Assembly (NCBI GenBank): GCA_029717555.1 | Contig: JAMDHS010000035.1 | Coordinates: 142,565 to 206,564, forward strand | From: Peribolospora baueri | Lineage: Eukaryota; Basidiomycota; Peribolosporomycetes; Peribolosporales; Peribolosporaceae | Reading direction: 5' to 3' | Length of the DNA: 64,000 bases | Shown: positions 23,701 to 35,404 of the stretch, piece by piece | Position numbering within the stretch: the stretch's first letter is position 1 | Layout: each line of letters opens with the position of its first letter | Translations under genes and position numbers: made by a program | Notes under the pieces: model-generated | Database searches by the model: none | Told to the model about the DNA's origin: nothing | The model's input: the letters and a program-made list of their open reading frames with translations, nothing else

Positions 23701-25779
23701 GGCGAGCGAGAAGGAGAACGTCGGGATGGCGACGGCAAGGTGAGGTTGGGTCGGACGAGCCCGCCGGTCGTCGGTCGGTCGATTCCGTCCGTGCCGGCGT
23801 CGTCGATGCGGTCCGATACGGTAATGTTTCAGAGATTTCGGCGAATACGAGGGATAGGGGGTCGGGAATGGTCCAAAGGGGAGCAAAGGGACGTAGAGGA
23901 GGAAGGAGGCCGAGCGGTCAGTACTGGCGATAGCGGCCCGGAGCGGATGAGATGATGGTGTGACGACAACAGCGATGACGGCCCACGACGGACGCTGCGC
24001 TGCGCCAAGCGGGTCTGGCGCTCGGCGTGTGAAAGCGTCCGGCGTCGAGGACGTGCGGGCGTGTGCGAGGGAGGGGAGGTGTCGTACGACGACGACGACA
24101 ACGAGGGGGATACTCGGACGACACGACGTCGAGGCGGCCAGCAAGGCGTACCTCGCCCACCGACCAGCGCACGCACGCACCTTTGGACGACGACGACGCC
24201 ATCGTGGCCGGCCTGCTCGTGCTTGCCTCCGGGCCCGTCGACGGGCGTACCGCGTGCTGTGGTGTGCTGTGGTGTGGTGTGCGTGGAAGCCGACGGAGCG
24301 AAGGGCAAGGCAAGTGAGGGGACGGAGAGCGTCGACCCGAATCGACTCGACTCAACGAGACTCGACGAAACGCGACAACAGGTCTGCTGTTTGTTTGCTT
24401 GCTCGAAAAGAGGCCAGGGGGCCCGTCCAAGCCTCGCTCACTAACCCGTCTCTGTTCCTCTTGACGCGACGCCGACGACGCCGGCTGATCAGCTCCCGTT
24501 CGTCGTCCACACAGTCAGTCGCACCCGGTCTCACACCCATTCCAGCCAGCCAGCCAGGGTCTCGCCTCGGACCATCCTGCACCGAGCCCAACGTGCGGCC
24601 GCTGGACCGCTCCTCCTCCTCTCTCGGAGCGGGCAGAGAGAGCACTGGCAAATCATGTGAAAAAAGCGCGACAAGGGCCTAGACGAAAACATAGGGAGAC
24701 GGAACGACGTCGGGCCGTCTCCATCCTTCATATCAGTCTTGGGGACACGCGGACTAAGCCTTGGAGGATGTGATCATACACTGCAACCCCGCCTAGACTC
24801 TTTGTATGGATGGACTTTGGGCTCTCAAGCTCGCCTCCGTTGCCGAATGCCGTCGCCGGCGTAGTTGATACTGCCCGCCCCTTCCGTCCAGCCTGGCCCG
24901 CGAGGCTTATGGAATGGGCGGCAGCAGTGTCGGCGGAGGAGGACGGGGACCAGCCAGCCCTGGATGTGTGGCCCTTGGGCCATAAACAGGTAAAGAAGAG
25001 GTGGTGTGGTAACTGACTAGCCACCCCACCCACCGATACCGTGTTATCATTTGTATTCCGAAAACGTTGCCACGGTCAGGAACATATCTCCATGATACTG
25101 GGCTCAGCATGCCAGGGGAGTCGGATCAGAATCGCACGGCGAGAGGGAGGGAGGGGAATGAAGGCAATGAAGTCCGCCGACTCGCCGGCCAGCTCACACA
25201 TCTCCCAGACGCAGGCGATGGCTGCCATCAGTGGTGGAAGAGGGAGCGGCGCTGCGTGCGCTCGCTGCGATCATAGAAGCCCGCGAGAGGAGAGCTGAGA
25301 CTCGCTCGACCGACCCACAACGGCCGCCTGAACATGTCGCTTTAAGTTGGGAGTTCCTTGGCAGGATCCAATGTCCAACGCAGAATGGTCCTCCAGCCCT
25401 CGTGCTGCTGTCGATGCGAGGATGTGGCCGGCAAGCGGCGACGGCGTTGGTGGCCGACATTGGCGTCGAAGCCGGAGGAACGAATCGCCTGGCCTTGCCT
25501 GGCCTTGCCTGGCCTTGTCTGGCCTCGCTCGGCCTGGCGCTACGTCATACCGTTCGAGATCTGGCCTGCTTAGGTGGCTTTCACATTTTCGATCCCAACG
25601 CCTCCGTCCCGGCCTCTTCCCATCGGGCGGTCACGTGCCCTTCCAGCAGCGACGATGTGAAACGCACTCGCTCTCCTTTCCGCTCACCACCATCGACTGG
25701 CTCGCCGTCACCCCGTCGACTCGTTCCACCTTCGATCCTTCCCTCTCCCGCCGCGTTTTTCCTTCTCTTCTGTCACTCC
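23701..25779. other. Divergent intergenic region, no recognised gene
   Basis: About 2 kb between the SLC26-like gene (minus) and the oxysterol-binding protein gene (plus); it should hold both promoters. Open frames such as those at 23960-24682 and 25231-25905 are Arg/Ser-rich and look like shadow frames of GC-rich DNA. A 10-bp tandem repeat lies at 25488-25535. Confidence 0.4.
25488..25535. repeat. 10-bp tandem repeat (unit GGCCTTGCCT)
   Basis: The unit GGCCTTGCCT is repeated about four times with a final degenerate copy. It lies ~250 bp upstream of the oxysterol-binding protein start codon, so within or near its promoter. Confidence 0.8.
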
Positions 25780-27610
25780 ATGTCCGAGGACGGTGACATC
25801 GGCGCGGGCGTCCCCGCTCACCAGCGTCAGGGATGGGTGAGTCCTGCGGGGAGGTTCGACGATGGCCCCTCCAGGGCGCAGCGCTGGTCGGAGTCGTCGG
25901 CGTGAACAGGGCCTGACTGACGACTGGCTTCGGGTTGCCTTGACGCGATGCACCGTGCGCTGCACCACCGACAGGGTCAGTTCCTCAAGAACATCGCCTC
26001 CTTCTCCGGCGACCTCTCCTCCATGACCGCGCCCCCCTTCATCCTCTCCCCCGTGTCTTTGACCGAATACCCGTCCTACTGGGGCGAGCATCCCGACCTC
26101 TTCGCTGCCGTCAAGGACGGAAGGGACGAGGTGGAGCGTATGACCAACGTGCTCAGGTGGTTTATTGCCACGCTCAAGGGGCAGTACACCAGTCGCAACA
26201 CGAGCATGGGCACCGAGAAAAAGGTGAGTGTGGGACGAGCCATCTCGTTCATCTCCATGCCGACCACTTTGCTTACCTGCCCTCCTTCGACAGCCCCTCA
26301 ACCCCATCCTCGGAGAGATCTTTCTCGGCTCTTGGCCGGAAAAGGACGGCCGCGGCGAGACGGTGCTCATCAGCGAACAGGGTGGGCAAGCGCGTCCGCC
26401 CTCCCTCGGCACTTCCTTCATCTTGTCTGACTTTGTTCTTCCGTCTTCCGTCCGTCGTTGTGACTGCAGTGTCTCACCACCCGCCTATCACGGCGTACAA
26501 CCTCGCTAATGCCACGGCGGGCGTCTCCCTTGAGGGACACAGCGGACAAAAGACGTCGTGGTCCAAAGGGTCGATCATCGTCAAGCAGGTCGGCCACGCC
26601 GTCCTTCGCGTCGACCTCTCCAAGGTCCCTGGAGGCGGATCGGGCGAGGAGCTCTATCTTATCACCCTTCCGAAGCTCCGGATCGACGGTATTCTCTACG
26701 GAAGCCCTTACATTGAGCTCACCGAGACAAGTCACATTCAGAGCAGCACCGGTTATACCGCCAAGGTGAGCAGGCTAGCTTTATTCCCTCCCAAGTCGTG
26801 TTCTTCTCCCCTTGTCTTCGTTGCTTACGCTTCTTTTTCCTGCCCTTTTCGTGCATCGTCTGCAAGATCGACTACTCCGGCAAGGGCTACTTCTCCGGCA
26901 AAGCGCACACGTTCAAGGCGACGCTCTACAACTCTTCCTCCACTTCCTCCCACCCCCTCGCCGTCTTCGACGGTGTCTGGCATGAGACGTCCAAGGTCTC
27001 TTCCTCCTCCTCTTCCGCCATCGGCAAGGCCGGGGACGTGTTCTGGGACGCCACGACGCCGAGGGAGGAGCTCGTGGTAAAGCCCATCGAGGAGCAGGGG
27101 ATGTGGGAGAGTAGACGCGTGTGGGAGAAGGTTGCGAACGGCATTAGATCGGGCGACTATGAGACTGCCAGCAGGGAGAAGTCCAAAATCGAAGTGAGTG
27201 GACAGCGGCGCGTCTGGACCCAGCGATGGTCGTCTTAAAGCCCGCGCTGGTGGCGGTCCCCATTTTGACCCTTCTCCGTCTGTCTTCCCGTCTTCGATAC
27301 CTACCCTCCTTCCGCTCCTTCCTGCCCAGAACGAACAAAGACAGCGGCGCAAGGACGAGCAGGCGGCCAACACGCCGCATCAGCTCGAGTACTTTGTTCA
27401 CGTCGACGACGACCAGGAATGTGAGTCGCGTCATCCATTGTTCGAGCGGGAAGTAGTGGCCTGGGAGGTCGCGAGCTGGCGACCGTGTTAGTTCGAACGC
27501 TCACATGGCCTACCTCTTCTTTCGCGCCCCGCACAGACGCCGAGTTGACGGCCAAGTTCAACGGCGATCCGCCGAGAGAGGACGCTTACAGGCGGAAGCC
27601 GGCTGTCTGA
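25780..27610 (+). CDS. Oxysterol-binding protein homologue, Osh4/Kes1 type
   Basis: Soluble lipid-transfer protein expected to exchange sterol and PI4P between membranes, by homology to Osh4/Kes1. Exons are 25780-25836, 25975-26223, 26294-26381, 26470-26765, 26867-27193, 27330-27420 and 27537-27610 (393 residues, close to the short-form length). The signature EQVSHHPPI is rebuilt across an intron with a GTGGGC donor. Other family blocks are [32 protein letters not shown] (lid and entry), KPLNPILGE, and the C-terminal [12 protein letters not shown]. No PH domain or FFAT motif is visible. The first exon encodes 19 residues with no special motif. The protein ends at RRKPAV. Confidence 0.93.
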
Positions 27611-28471
27611 CAGACGACGGACCGACCATGCGGATCACGGACTGATTCGGCCTAGGTAGACAGACCCACGCACCCACACACTCTTCCTTTCTTCTTTTGT
27701 TCCACGCTCGTACTCGTCTTGTACAAGTACGCCGTCAGGCCGCGCCCTGCCTCTCCCCTTCCTTTCATTTCCTTTGTCCCGAACCGCTAGGCCAGAGAAC
27801 GCGACGGGGTCCGGGGCGGATGCCGGAGAAACGAACAAGGAGCCTTCAAGTACGGACGTCGTCGTTTCGCCGTGCTGCCGCGGAGGTCCTTGCTTCGCGT
27901 CGCTGCTCCCAGCCCCGTTCCCGCCCCCGTTCTGCGTCGTCCTTATGTTCGTCGTCCTGTCCCGAACCGTGGTGTCACGTGTACAAGATCTCGGAACTCT
28001 TCCCTCGTCGCGACACGGAGCACTACTCTCATGCTGCGTGCTCAACCAAACTTGGGTCGATTTGGTGGAGACTTTCCTGCGAGCCTGCATCGTCGCTTGC
28101 GGACTGGAAGGCGACCGGTCTGTCTCGCCTGTGCACGAGGTACTCACGGCATCCTTCTCCCCCATCACCTCTTTCCTTGGAGTTCGTCTTGCTGTCGTCT
28201 CATCTCGGACCGAGCTTCCGAGCCGTGTGAGTTGCCGCATGTTGCCGTTGCCGAGCGTCCGGTCCGGCCCTCCTCCACCTCCCGACCCCGCGCACGACTC
28301 GTCTTTTTCTTCTTACCCCACACCATCCACACCGCACACGACGGACGTCTCTAGACGCTCGCTCGTCTAACGACCACATACGCCCCCATCGTACGGTAGG
28401 ACAGACAGACCTCTGTCAGCCCAGCCCGTCTGCCGTCTATCCATCGCTTCCGACATCAGCACTCGCCGTCC
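27611..28471. other. Intergenic region, no recognised gene
   Basis: Lies between two plus-strand genes. A 201-codon minus-strand frame and overlapping plus-strand frames exist, but none has a domain or splice pattern. It probably holds the 3' UTR of the OSBP gene and the promoter of the carrier gene. Confidence 0.4.
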
Positions 28472-30396
28472 ATGAGTTCGGAACGCAAGCGTGCGTATCA
28501 CATGGACAGGACGTGACGGCCTCCGACCTCGGAGGACGGGGACGAGGCGAGGCGAGAGAGGTTCTCATTATTTCCTGGGTCGCTTCGCTCATCCGTGGTA
28601 TTCTGCTTCTCTGTTTTCCTCCCCTCTCATCCGCCCACCACGCGGCTGCCTCCGTCCTTGTGCCAATGCCCCCTTCGCAGCCCTGCCCTTCTGGGCCAAC
28701 TTCAGCGCGGGCGCGATCGCTGGCGTGACCGAACTGTTGTGTCTTTATCCTTTGGGTGAGTGGTAGCGCGATGCTCATTTGCTTCTGGCCGCTGGGAAGG
28801 TGTGAAGCGGACGGAAGGAGGCAGGGTGCCGGCGTGGATGGAGCGGAGTTAAGTCGGCTCAGGTCGTACCTAGAGCGATAGGAACTAGACGTCTTCGCCC
28901 GCTAGACACGCCCGCCCTTGCTCTCATCCGCCACTCCGCACGCATGCTCAACGTTGCTCTTCTTTTCCCCTTTCCCGACCCATTTACCGACCGCGATCGA
29001 TCTACCCTTCAGATGTCGTCAAGACCCGCATGCAGCTCCAATCCTCCACGGTCATTCCTGGCGTCGAGCGATACAATGGCATGATCGATTGCTTCAAAAA
29101 GATCGTCGCCGCTGAGGGGTGAGTTTTCAGATTCGCCTGGGGTGACGTGTGCGAGCCGGTGCCAGCAGGCGATACGACTGGAGAAGGGGGAGGATTGCTC
29201 CGTTTGGCCGGACGTTCGTGAAAGGCTAGCACAAACTGTTGACTTTGCCGAGGCGAATAATTGGACTATATGACCCGGGGGGAGAGGGAGACGAACGACG
29301 AACTTGGCGTCTACGTGCTTGTTTGCGATTTCGGTCCGATTTCGCTCATCCGTCCTTCTCCTACCCACTCCCTATCGGTGCCTCTCATCAGCGCCGGTCG
29401 ATTGTACCGAGGACTCGTCCCGCCTCTGCTTCTCGAAGCTCCCAAGAGGGCTGTCAAGTTCTCGTGAGTTGCCGCTCTTCAATCCCGCCGAGCTTTGTGA
29501 CCGATTTTTCATCCCCGTCTCGTGCAGTGCGAACGACTTCTGGGGAAAGACATACCGCAAAACGTTTGAAGTCAACCAGATGTCCCAAGGTCTTTCCATC
29601 CTGACCGGTTGCTCAGCCGGAGCGACAGAGTCGGTCGTCGTCGTTCCCTTCGAGCTCGTCAAGATCCGATTGCAGGACAAGGCGCAGGCCCACCTCTACA
29701 AGGGCCCTGGGGACGTGGTCAGGAAGATCATCCAGACCGACGGCCTACTCGGCATGTACGCCGGGATGGAGAGCACGTTCTGGAGGTGAGTCGGCGGCCG
29801 CATGAGCTGATTAGCGCTTGGTGCGTCGTAGGCGGATGAGAGCTTATGTCATTCTTCGTCCCGGCGCTTCCCGTGGTCACCGTCAGGCATGTGTGGTGGA
29901 ACGGAGGCTACTTCGGCGTCATCTTCCAAGTCCGGTCCCTCCTTCCCAAGGCAGAGAGCAAGGGCCAAACGCTGTTCAACAATTTCATTGCTGGCGCGAT
30001 CGGTGGCGCTGCCGGCACTATGCTCAACACGCCTTTCGACGTCGTCAAGTCAAGGATCCAGAACGTAAGCTGCTGGACCGATGCGCGCTCCTTTCTCTTC
30101 TATGGAAACTCTGGGCATGGGCCCGTCCGCTGATCATTATACCATTACCGGCCCCGGGCCCGCTCGATCCGTCCCGTGTCCTCTCACAGACGCCCAGAGT
30201 GCCAGGCCAAGTGCCCAAGTACAACTGGACGTACCCCTCCCTGGCGCTCATCGCCCGCGAAGAGGGCTTCGGCGCGCTCTACAAGGGCTTCGCGCCCAAG
30301 GTTCTCCGGCTCGCCCCGGGAGGAGGCGTCCTCCTCCTCGTCGTCGAGGCCGTCCTCTCTTCGCTTCGCAAGGTCCTTGGCCCTCCTTACAACTGA
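28472..30396 (+). CDS. ODC1: Mitochondrial 2-oxodicarboxylate carrier (SLC25 family)
   Basis: Inner-membrane carrier expected to exchange 2-oxoadipate and 2-oxoglutarate, linking lysine metabolism to mitochondria. Exons are 28472-28490, 28681-28755, 29013-29118, 29392-29463, 29528-29785, 29887-30064 and 30190-30396 (304 residues, the normal carrier length). Three carrier repeats are visible with their signature motifs: YPLDVVKTRMQLQ (rebuilt across an intron), PFELVKIRLQDK and TPFDVVKSRIQN. Each is followed by a GxxxxYxG-type segment (YRGLVPPLLLEAPKRAVKF, YAGMESTFWR, YKGFAPKVLRLAPGGGVLL). RLAPGGGVLL is characteristic of the Odc1/Odc2/SLC25A21 group. The first exon is only 19 nt (MSSERK plus one base), but it gives a proper start just before the first helix. 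Confidence 0.92.
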
Positions 30397-31035
30397 GTGT
30401 CGATCGATGGGACGGGCCCGTCGCAAAGGTCGTCTCTCTTCTCGCCCGTCTCAGTGGCCGCGGAAGGATGGACAGGGACATTCTCCATTCGCCCTTTCAT
30501 ACTTGCTCGCGATGCAAGCGCAGATAGACTTCTTTTTTTCATTCGTCTCCTCGTCTCACCGTTCATCCTTCAACCCTTCTCGTTCCCTTCGACATCGACG
30601 CCGGGGATCGTCACACGAACACGTACGCTAAGCCGACGCTTCCACACGCCCGTTTGGTCGCCCATCCCTCTCTTCTCTGCACGGATAGACCTCCCCCTTT
30701 CCCCTCCTCTCACGCCCCTCACGACCGCTTTCCATGTTGGATTTTGGCGCCGTGGTCGTTTACTTTTCTTTTCGGAGAACTGCGGAGGGAAATGAGAATA
30801 GATCGATCCGGCCGGCATCCGGAAAAAAATACAGTGGCCGTGCTGCGATGTGCCTGTCCAGGCGAGGACGTCTTTGGGCGACGTGGTGGGTACGTTAAGC
30901 CGGATGTGTGGAAGGAGTCTCGATGTTCGCACACCACCACTTCACGGCGCATCATCGGTACCTTGCCGCAGCACTCTCTCCAGGCGACATGCCCTGTATT
31001 CTCTCGTCTTCGTTACTGGCCGTTCGAATTCGACC
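30397..31035. other. Intergenic region, no recognised gene
   Basis: Lies between two plus-strand genes. Pyrimidine-rich DNA runs to ~30720, then mixed sequence. No supported frame. It should contain the ODC1 3' UTR and the ALG10 promoter. Confidence 0.4.
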
Positions 31036-33443
31036 ATGTCGGCGGCAATGCAAAGCTCGCTCCTCCCTCGGGCCGTGCTCGGCCTGTCGTCCGTGGTCGT
31101 GGCGTACCTAGTAAACACGCTGGTTCCAGAACCATACCTCGTGCGTCGCACCTTGCTCTCTCCAGCACGCCAACGCGATGAAGACCCCGGCGCTGGCGAG
31201 GGAACCACTGCTAACCGTCTCTCGCCTCCCCGCCGCGCTCTTCTCCCACTCCTGACGGGACTGTTCCGTCGTCCAGGACGAGATCTTCCATATTCCTCAA
31301 GCTCAGCGATATTGTACCGGGGACTTTACGACCTGGGACCCAAAGATTACGACCCCTCCAGGACTGTACGTGTCCACTCATCCTTCTGCTCCCGCATCGG
31401 TCTTCACCCCGTCCTGGGACATCTCACGGCATGGCCCACTCCCCAGTGCCTCACCTCTCCTCACTCCTCCTCCACTTGTCGTCTCTCCGTGCAGCTATCT
31501 CTTGTCCACTTTTTTCCAGCGACTCGTCCACCTGATATGGAACGTTCCCTGCGACCCCGCCTTCCTCCGCTCGACCAACCTCATCCTCCTCCTCGTCCTT
31601 CCGGACGTGTTCGCCAGCATCCTGTCCGCTATTTCTGTGCCCCTCATCTTCTCTTTGGACGATAGTAGCACATCCCACCTTGTCCCACCGAAGGTGCGGG
31701 GCACACTCGTCCGCCGTGTGGGCGCTGACGGACAAGGCGGCACAGAAGCAGAGAAGGAGTCGGCTCGGAAGGCCCGCTCGTTGGAAGGTGTCATCATCAC
31801 CAGTCTACCCGTGTTATGGTTCTTTGGTTATCTCTACTACACCGACGTCGCCTCGCTCGCTGCAGTATTGGTTTGCCAGGCCTTGGCGCTCAGAGAAAAC
31901 TATAAACTAGCTGCGTTGGTGGGTTCCCGCTTTCTCTCACGTTTCTGTGACCACACCTCAATCCGGGACGGCATGCGGATGTCCTCCGGTCTGACGGTAT
32001 TTCATTCTGATTTTATTTATTGTGTTTTGCTTGCCAGTTCGCTCTGCTGTCCCTGACGTGTCGGCAGACGAACGTGATATGGGTGGCCTTCGTCGCAGCG
32101 ACCGCGGCGTTAAAAGTCCTGCATCGTGAATCAAGCACGGCTGCTCGAGTGACCTTTTTTGACATTCCGGCGGAAGACGCCTCGTGGGGTGGGTGCTTCT
32201 GAAGGCGCATGTTAAGTCGCACCTCTAGCTCACATATAACCCCCCATCTTCGTCACGGCAGCCGACATCCCGCGAGTCTTCGTCAGATTTTTGACGACTT
32301 TGATTCACCATTGGCGGCCTGTCTTGCCCGTCGTTCTTCCCTTTGTCCCCGTTTTCGTGGCATTCGGTGCATTTGTGGTCTGGAACGGTGGGGTAGTCCT
32401 TGGTGAGTTGTCTCATGAGCGGACGCAAGGTACATCCAGCCTTATCCAACTTCTCGTCGCCCCCACTCTCCTTTTCCGGCTCAGGCGACAAGGCGAACCA
32501 CGTCCCCGTGCTCCACGTGCCTCAATTGTTCTACTTCATCGCCTTCACCACATTTTTCGCCTGGCCTCATCTGCTAGAAGACCGGCGGGCGCTGTGGAGG
32601 GCCACTGTTGGGTGTGTGCGGAGCTGGCGGTGAGTTGAGCGAATCGATGTGCGCTCTCTCTCGGTCCCTTCATTCTCCGCTCACGTCCTGACGGCCTCTT
32701 CGTCAACCTTCAGTAATGCGCTGATCCATGCTGTCCTCTGCGCGGCCATCGTCTTCGCAATACACCGTTATACGTGAGCGGTCGTGACTCCTTCTCATCC
32801 TCAAGGTCGTCGTCACTCACGCCGATCCAACCGATTCTTAACCAAAGCTACGAACATCCATTTCTCCTCGCGGACAATCGCCACTACGCCTTCTACGTCT
32901 GGCGCAAGCTCATCAAGCGGCATTGGGCTGTTAAATATCTCCTCGCACCGGTCTATTTGGTTTGTGGGCGATCGTGGTGGATCAAGCTCGGTGAGGCTCT
33001 GGACGAGGGTGTCAAGGAGAACATGATCCGAGAAAGGCACTGAACTGAGTGCCCCTGCATCGCTCACGTTCGCAGGCCGCTCGCAATCGCTCCTTTGGAT
33101 GCTCGGCTTTCTCGTCGCCCTCTTCCTCACCCTCGCCCCTTCGCCCCTGCTCGAGCCGCGGTACTTTCTCATTCCCTACATCCTCCTCCGACTGCACATC
33201 GCGTCCCCATCGCGGAACGCGGCGGCTGTCCAAGGTCCTCCGCCGGGCCAGGGCGCAAACGGAAGGCGATCGGCGGATGGCGAAAGCGGAGCGAGGCCGG
33301 CGCCTAGCGGCACGTCTCCTCTGCGGGTGCTCGCCGCGGAAGGGTGCTTCAACGTGCTCATCAACGTGGCGACCATGTATCTCTTCCTCTTCCGACCTTT
33401 TAAATGGCCCAGCGAAGACGGCTGGCAGCGTTTCATGTACTAG
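31036..33443 (+). CDS. ALG10: Alpha-1,2-glucosyltransferase ALG10/Die2 (dolichol-linked oligosaccharide synthesis)
   Basis: ER membrane enzyme that adds the last, third glucose to the dolichol-linked Glc2Man9GlcNAc2 oligosaccharide before N-glycosylation. Exons are 31036-31140, 31277-31365, 31495-31918, 32038-32188, 32262-32402, 32485-32629, 32714-32773, 32848-32990 and 33076-33443 (541 residues, all phases closing). The family signature [13 protein letters not shown], then [12 protein letters not shown], is rebuilt over exons 2-3. Multiple hydrophobic helices follow, including [18 protein letters not shown], then [18 protein letters not shown] and [15 protein letters not shown], all classic Alg10 blocks. 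The C-terminal loop has a low-complexity Gly/Pro/Arg insert. For exon 8, an alternative acceptor 35 bp upstream would leave an intron of only ~32 nt, so I prefer 32848. Confidence 0.93.
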
Positions 33444-33771
33444 GCAGTAGAAGGAACGAATGGATTGAATGAACACCGCCCGCAGACGTCATGATTCACG
33501 CTGGCTGCGGCAAAGACCGCCCGCAGACGTCATCATTCATGCTGGCTGTGGCAAAGAACCTCCGCCCCGCTGCGCTGGTCCGACCTTGGCAGCGTTAACG
33601 AGGTCGGCGTTGGAGGAGAAACGCCGAGGGCGAGTGGAGGAACAAAAAGGGACGGGACGGCCCATCGTCCCATCGTCACAGCACATCATCTCGTTGACCC
33701 TCCTCCCTCATACCTTCCCCTCTCGCTTGCTCCGATACCCAGAGATCAATACCGTCGTCAGCATATCCGAC
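33444..33771. other. Intergenic region containing a 41-bp tandem duplication
   Basis: Lies between ALG10 and the cystatin-like gene. Its only distinctive content is the duplicated 41-bp unit described separately. It is presumably the promoter of the cystatin-like gene. Confidence 0.5.
33476..33557. repeat. 41-bp direct tandem duplication, two copies
   Basis: Copies at 33476-33516 and 33517-33557 differ at three positions. Each contains GACGTCAT, a CRE/ATF-like core. The pair lies ~215 bp upstream of the cystatin-like start, so it may be a duplicated upstream activating element. Confidence 0.85.
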
Positions 33772-35050
33772 ATGGTGCGTCCGTGCGCTGCAAGGCCAGC
33801 TCAGTCGAGCGCACGGCCGTGGGCGCTGACGCCAGTCCCTTCTACTATCTCTCCCTACCAAGTCCCACGCAGAGCACCACCACAACCACCAGGTCGAAAA
33901 GACGGGTGACATGCCCGGCTCTCAGATGTCCGAGCCCAAGCCGGCCGATGAGGAGTGCAAGGCCGTGTTCAACGACGAGGAGGTCAAGCATGGCGTCCTG
34001 CACAAGGTGAGCTGAGCAGGTCTGGCTGGGCACGAGCCAGCTGCGTTCGGGAATCGTTGGCGCACGTCATGGGTGGGAGGGTCGTTACGTCGATGGAGGG
34101 AGTCGACGAAGACGTGAGGTCCCGGATCGCTTATTTGTTGGCTCATTCTCTTCTGTACGGACCACAGCTTTGGGTGCTGCACAAGGACGACGAGGTGCGT
34201 GTTTTCTGTTGACGCTTTGTGTGTGATCAGTTCGGTGCCCCGCGAGGTCGTGCGGTGACTGGAACGAATCTGTGTCAACTACGCTCCTCTTATCAGAGGC
34301 ACCACCTGCACGAAGTCAACAGTGAGTCCGACCTTCCGGACGAGTGTACTCTTTGTTCTTCGCTTGCTTCACACACGGCAGCTCAAACCTCGCACACGAC
34401 GATTTGATTGCCTCGACCTCTCTCCGTCCCTCCCTCCCTGTCCCGTACAGAGCTGAAGCACCTCGAACACTACGCGCCCCTTATCTATGCGACGGAGGCT
34501 GAGCCGTTCGGGACGAATTACTTCGCCAAGATCCTGCTCGACGACGAGGGTCACTGGTGAGATGGACCTCCGATGCGCTCACCTTACATTCAGGGCCAGT
34601 CCTACCCCGTCTTCCTTCCACGGCGTGGCTGTCTGACGCTCTCCGGGCCGTTCACGTTGTTTATTCTCTTTTGTCTCTCCAGCATCCACGTGCGGGCGTT
34701 CAAGTCCTCGGAGGGCGAGCTCAAGTTCCACGCCATGTGAGTTTATTCTGCCTGTCATGCTGCTCGCTATCGTCTACCTTACTCGAGCATTGATCATCCC
34801 TTTCTCATGGACATGGTTGATTTCTCGTCTCCTCCCTTCTCTGTCATCATCATCGCAGCCACTGGCGCCCCGACGAGGAAGGCGGCGCCGTCTTCACCAA
34901 GGAGGACCCGGTAAGCGCACCATTACCGCTCATCTAGCATCCGGCGGACGTTGAGTGACGCAATCACCCTCCCGTCGTGCTCCGCCTTCTCTCGACCCGC
35001 GAACCGACGTCTCATCCCTTTCCTTGCAGCTCAAGTACTTTGACTACTAA
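33772..35050 (+). CDS. Cystatin/stefin-like protein
   Basis: Small protein (133 residues in this model) resembling cytosolic stefins, inhibitors of papain-type cysteine proteases. Exons are 33772-33774 (ATG only), 33893-34006, 34168-34194, 34297-34321, 34451-34556, 34683-34736, 34859-34910 and 35030-35050. Stefin-like features are an N-terminal PADEECKAVFNDEEVK helix, the central APLIYATEAEPFGTNYFAKI strand pair, then HVRAFKSS, and a final LKYFDY. In stefins the segment before GTNYF carries the QxVxG inhibitory loop; here only the final Gly is kept, so protease inhibition is doubtful. The ATG-only first exon is inferred because the next exon stays in frame; translation could instead start at 33911. 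Eight exons for a protein this short is striking. Confidence 0.72.
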
Positions 35051-35404
35051 GCGATCAGCGGGTGACCCCCGTCTGAGGATCGGATGGAGATGAAATCAAT
35101 GCAAGAAAGTCTACACGCCCCCCTGAGCCTGCTGCTATTGTGCTCGCGAGGTGTCTCAAAGGTCGATAGAAATGCCCACTCGCTCTGGAGGGGGACAATG
35201 TTGCTCGAAGGAAGGTGGGACGCGGGCGCGTCGGAGAAAAATCGTGGATGGCACGCGTTCTCTACTGACCAATGAGTGGAGGGGACGAAACCTGCATAGC
35301 TTGCTACATGTCGAGGAACGAGTGACCTTGTCCCTCGCGCGAGGCTATAAGGTTTCAAGGTCCATGCTCGCAAAAGAGAGACGTGCTACACCTCGACCTT
35401 GAGA
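35051..35404. other. Convergent 3' region, no gene
   Basis: 354 bp between the stop codons of two convergent genes. Both 3' UTRs should be here; nothing else is visible. Confidence 0.5.

Noticed and set aside
32774-32847. Alternative acceptor giving an ALG10 intron of about 32 nt
   Set aside because: Too short compared with other introns here; the acceptor at 32847 gives 74 nt and joins directly to the [11 protein letters not shown] block.
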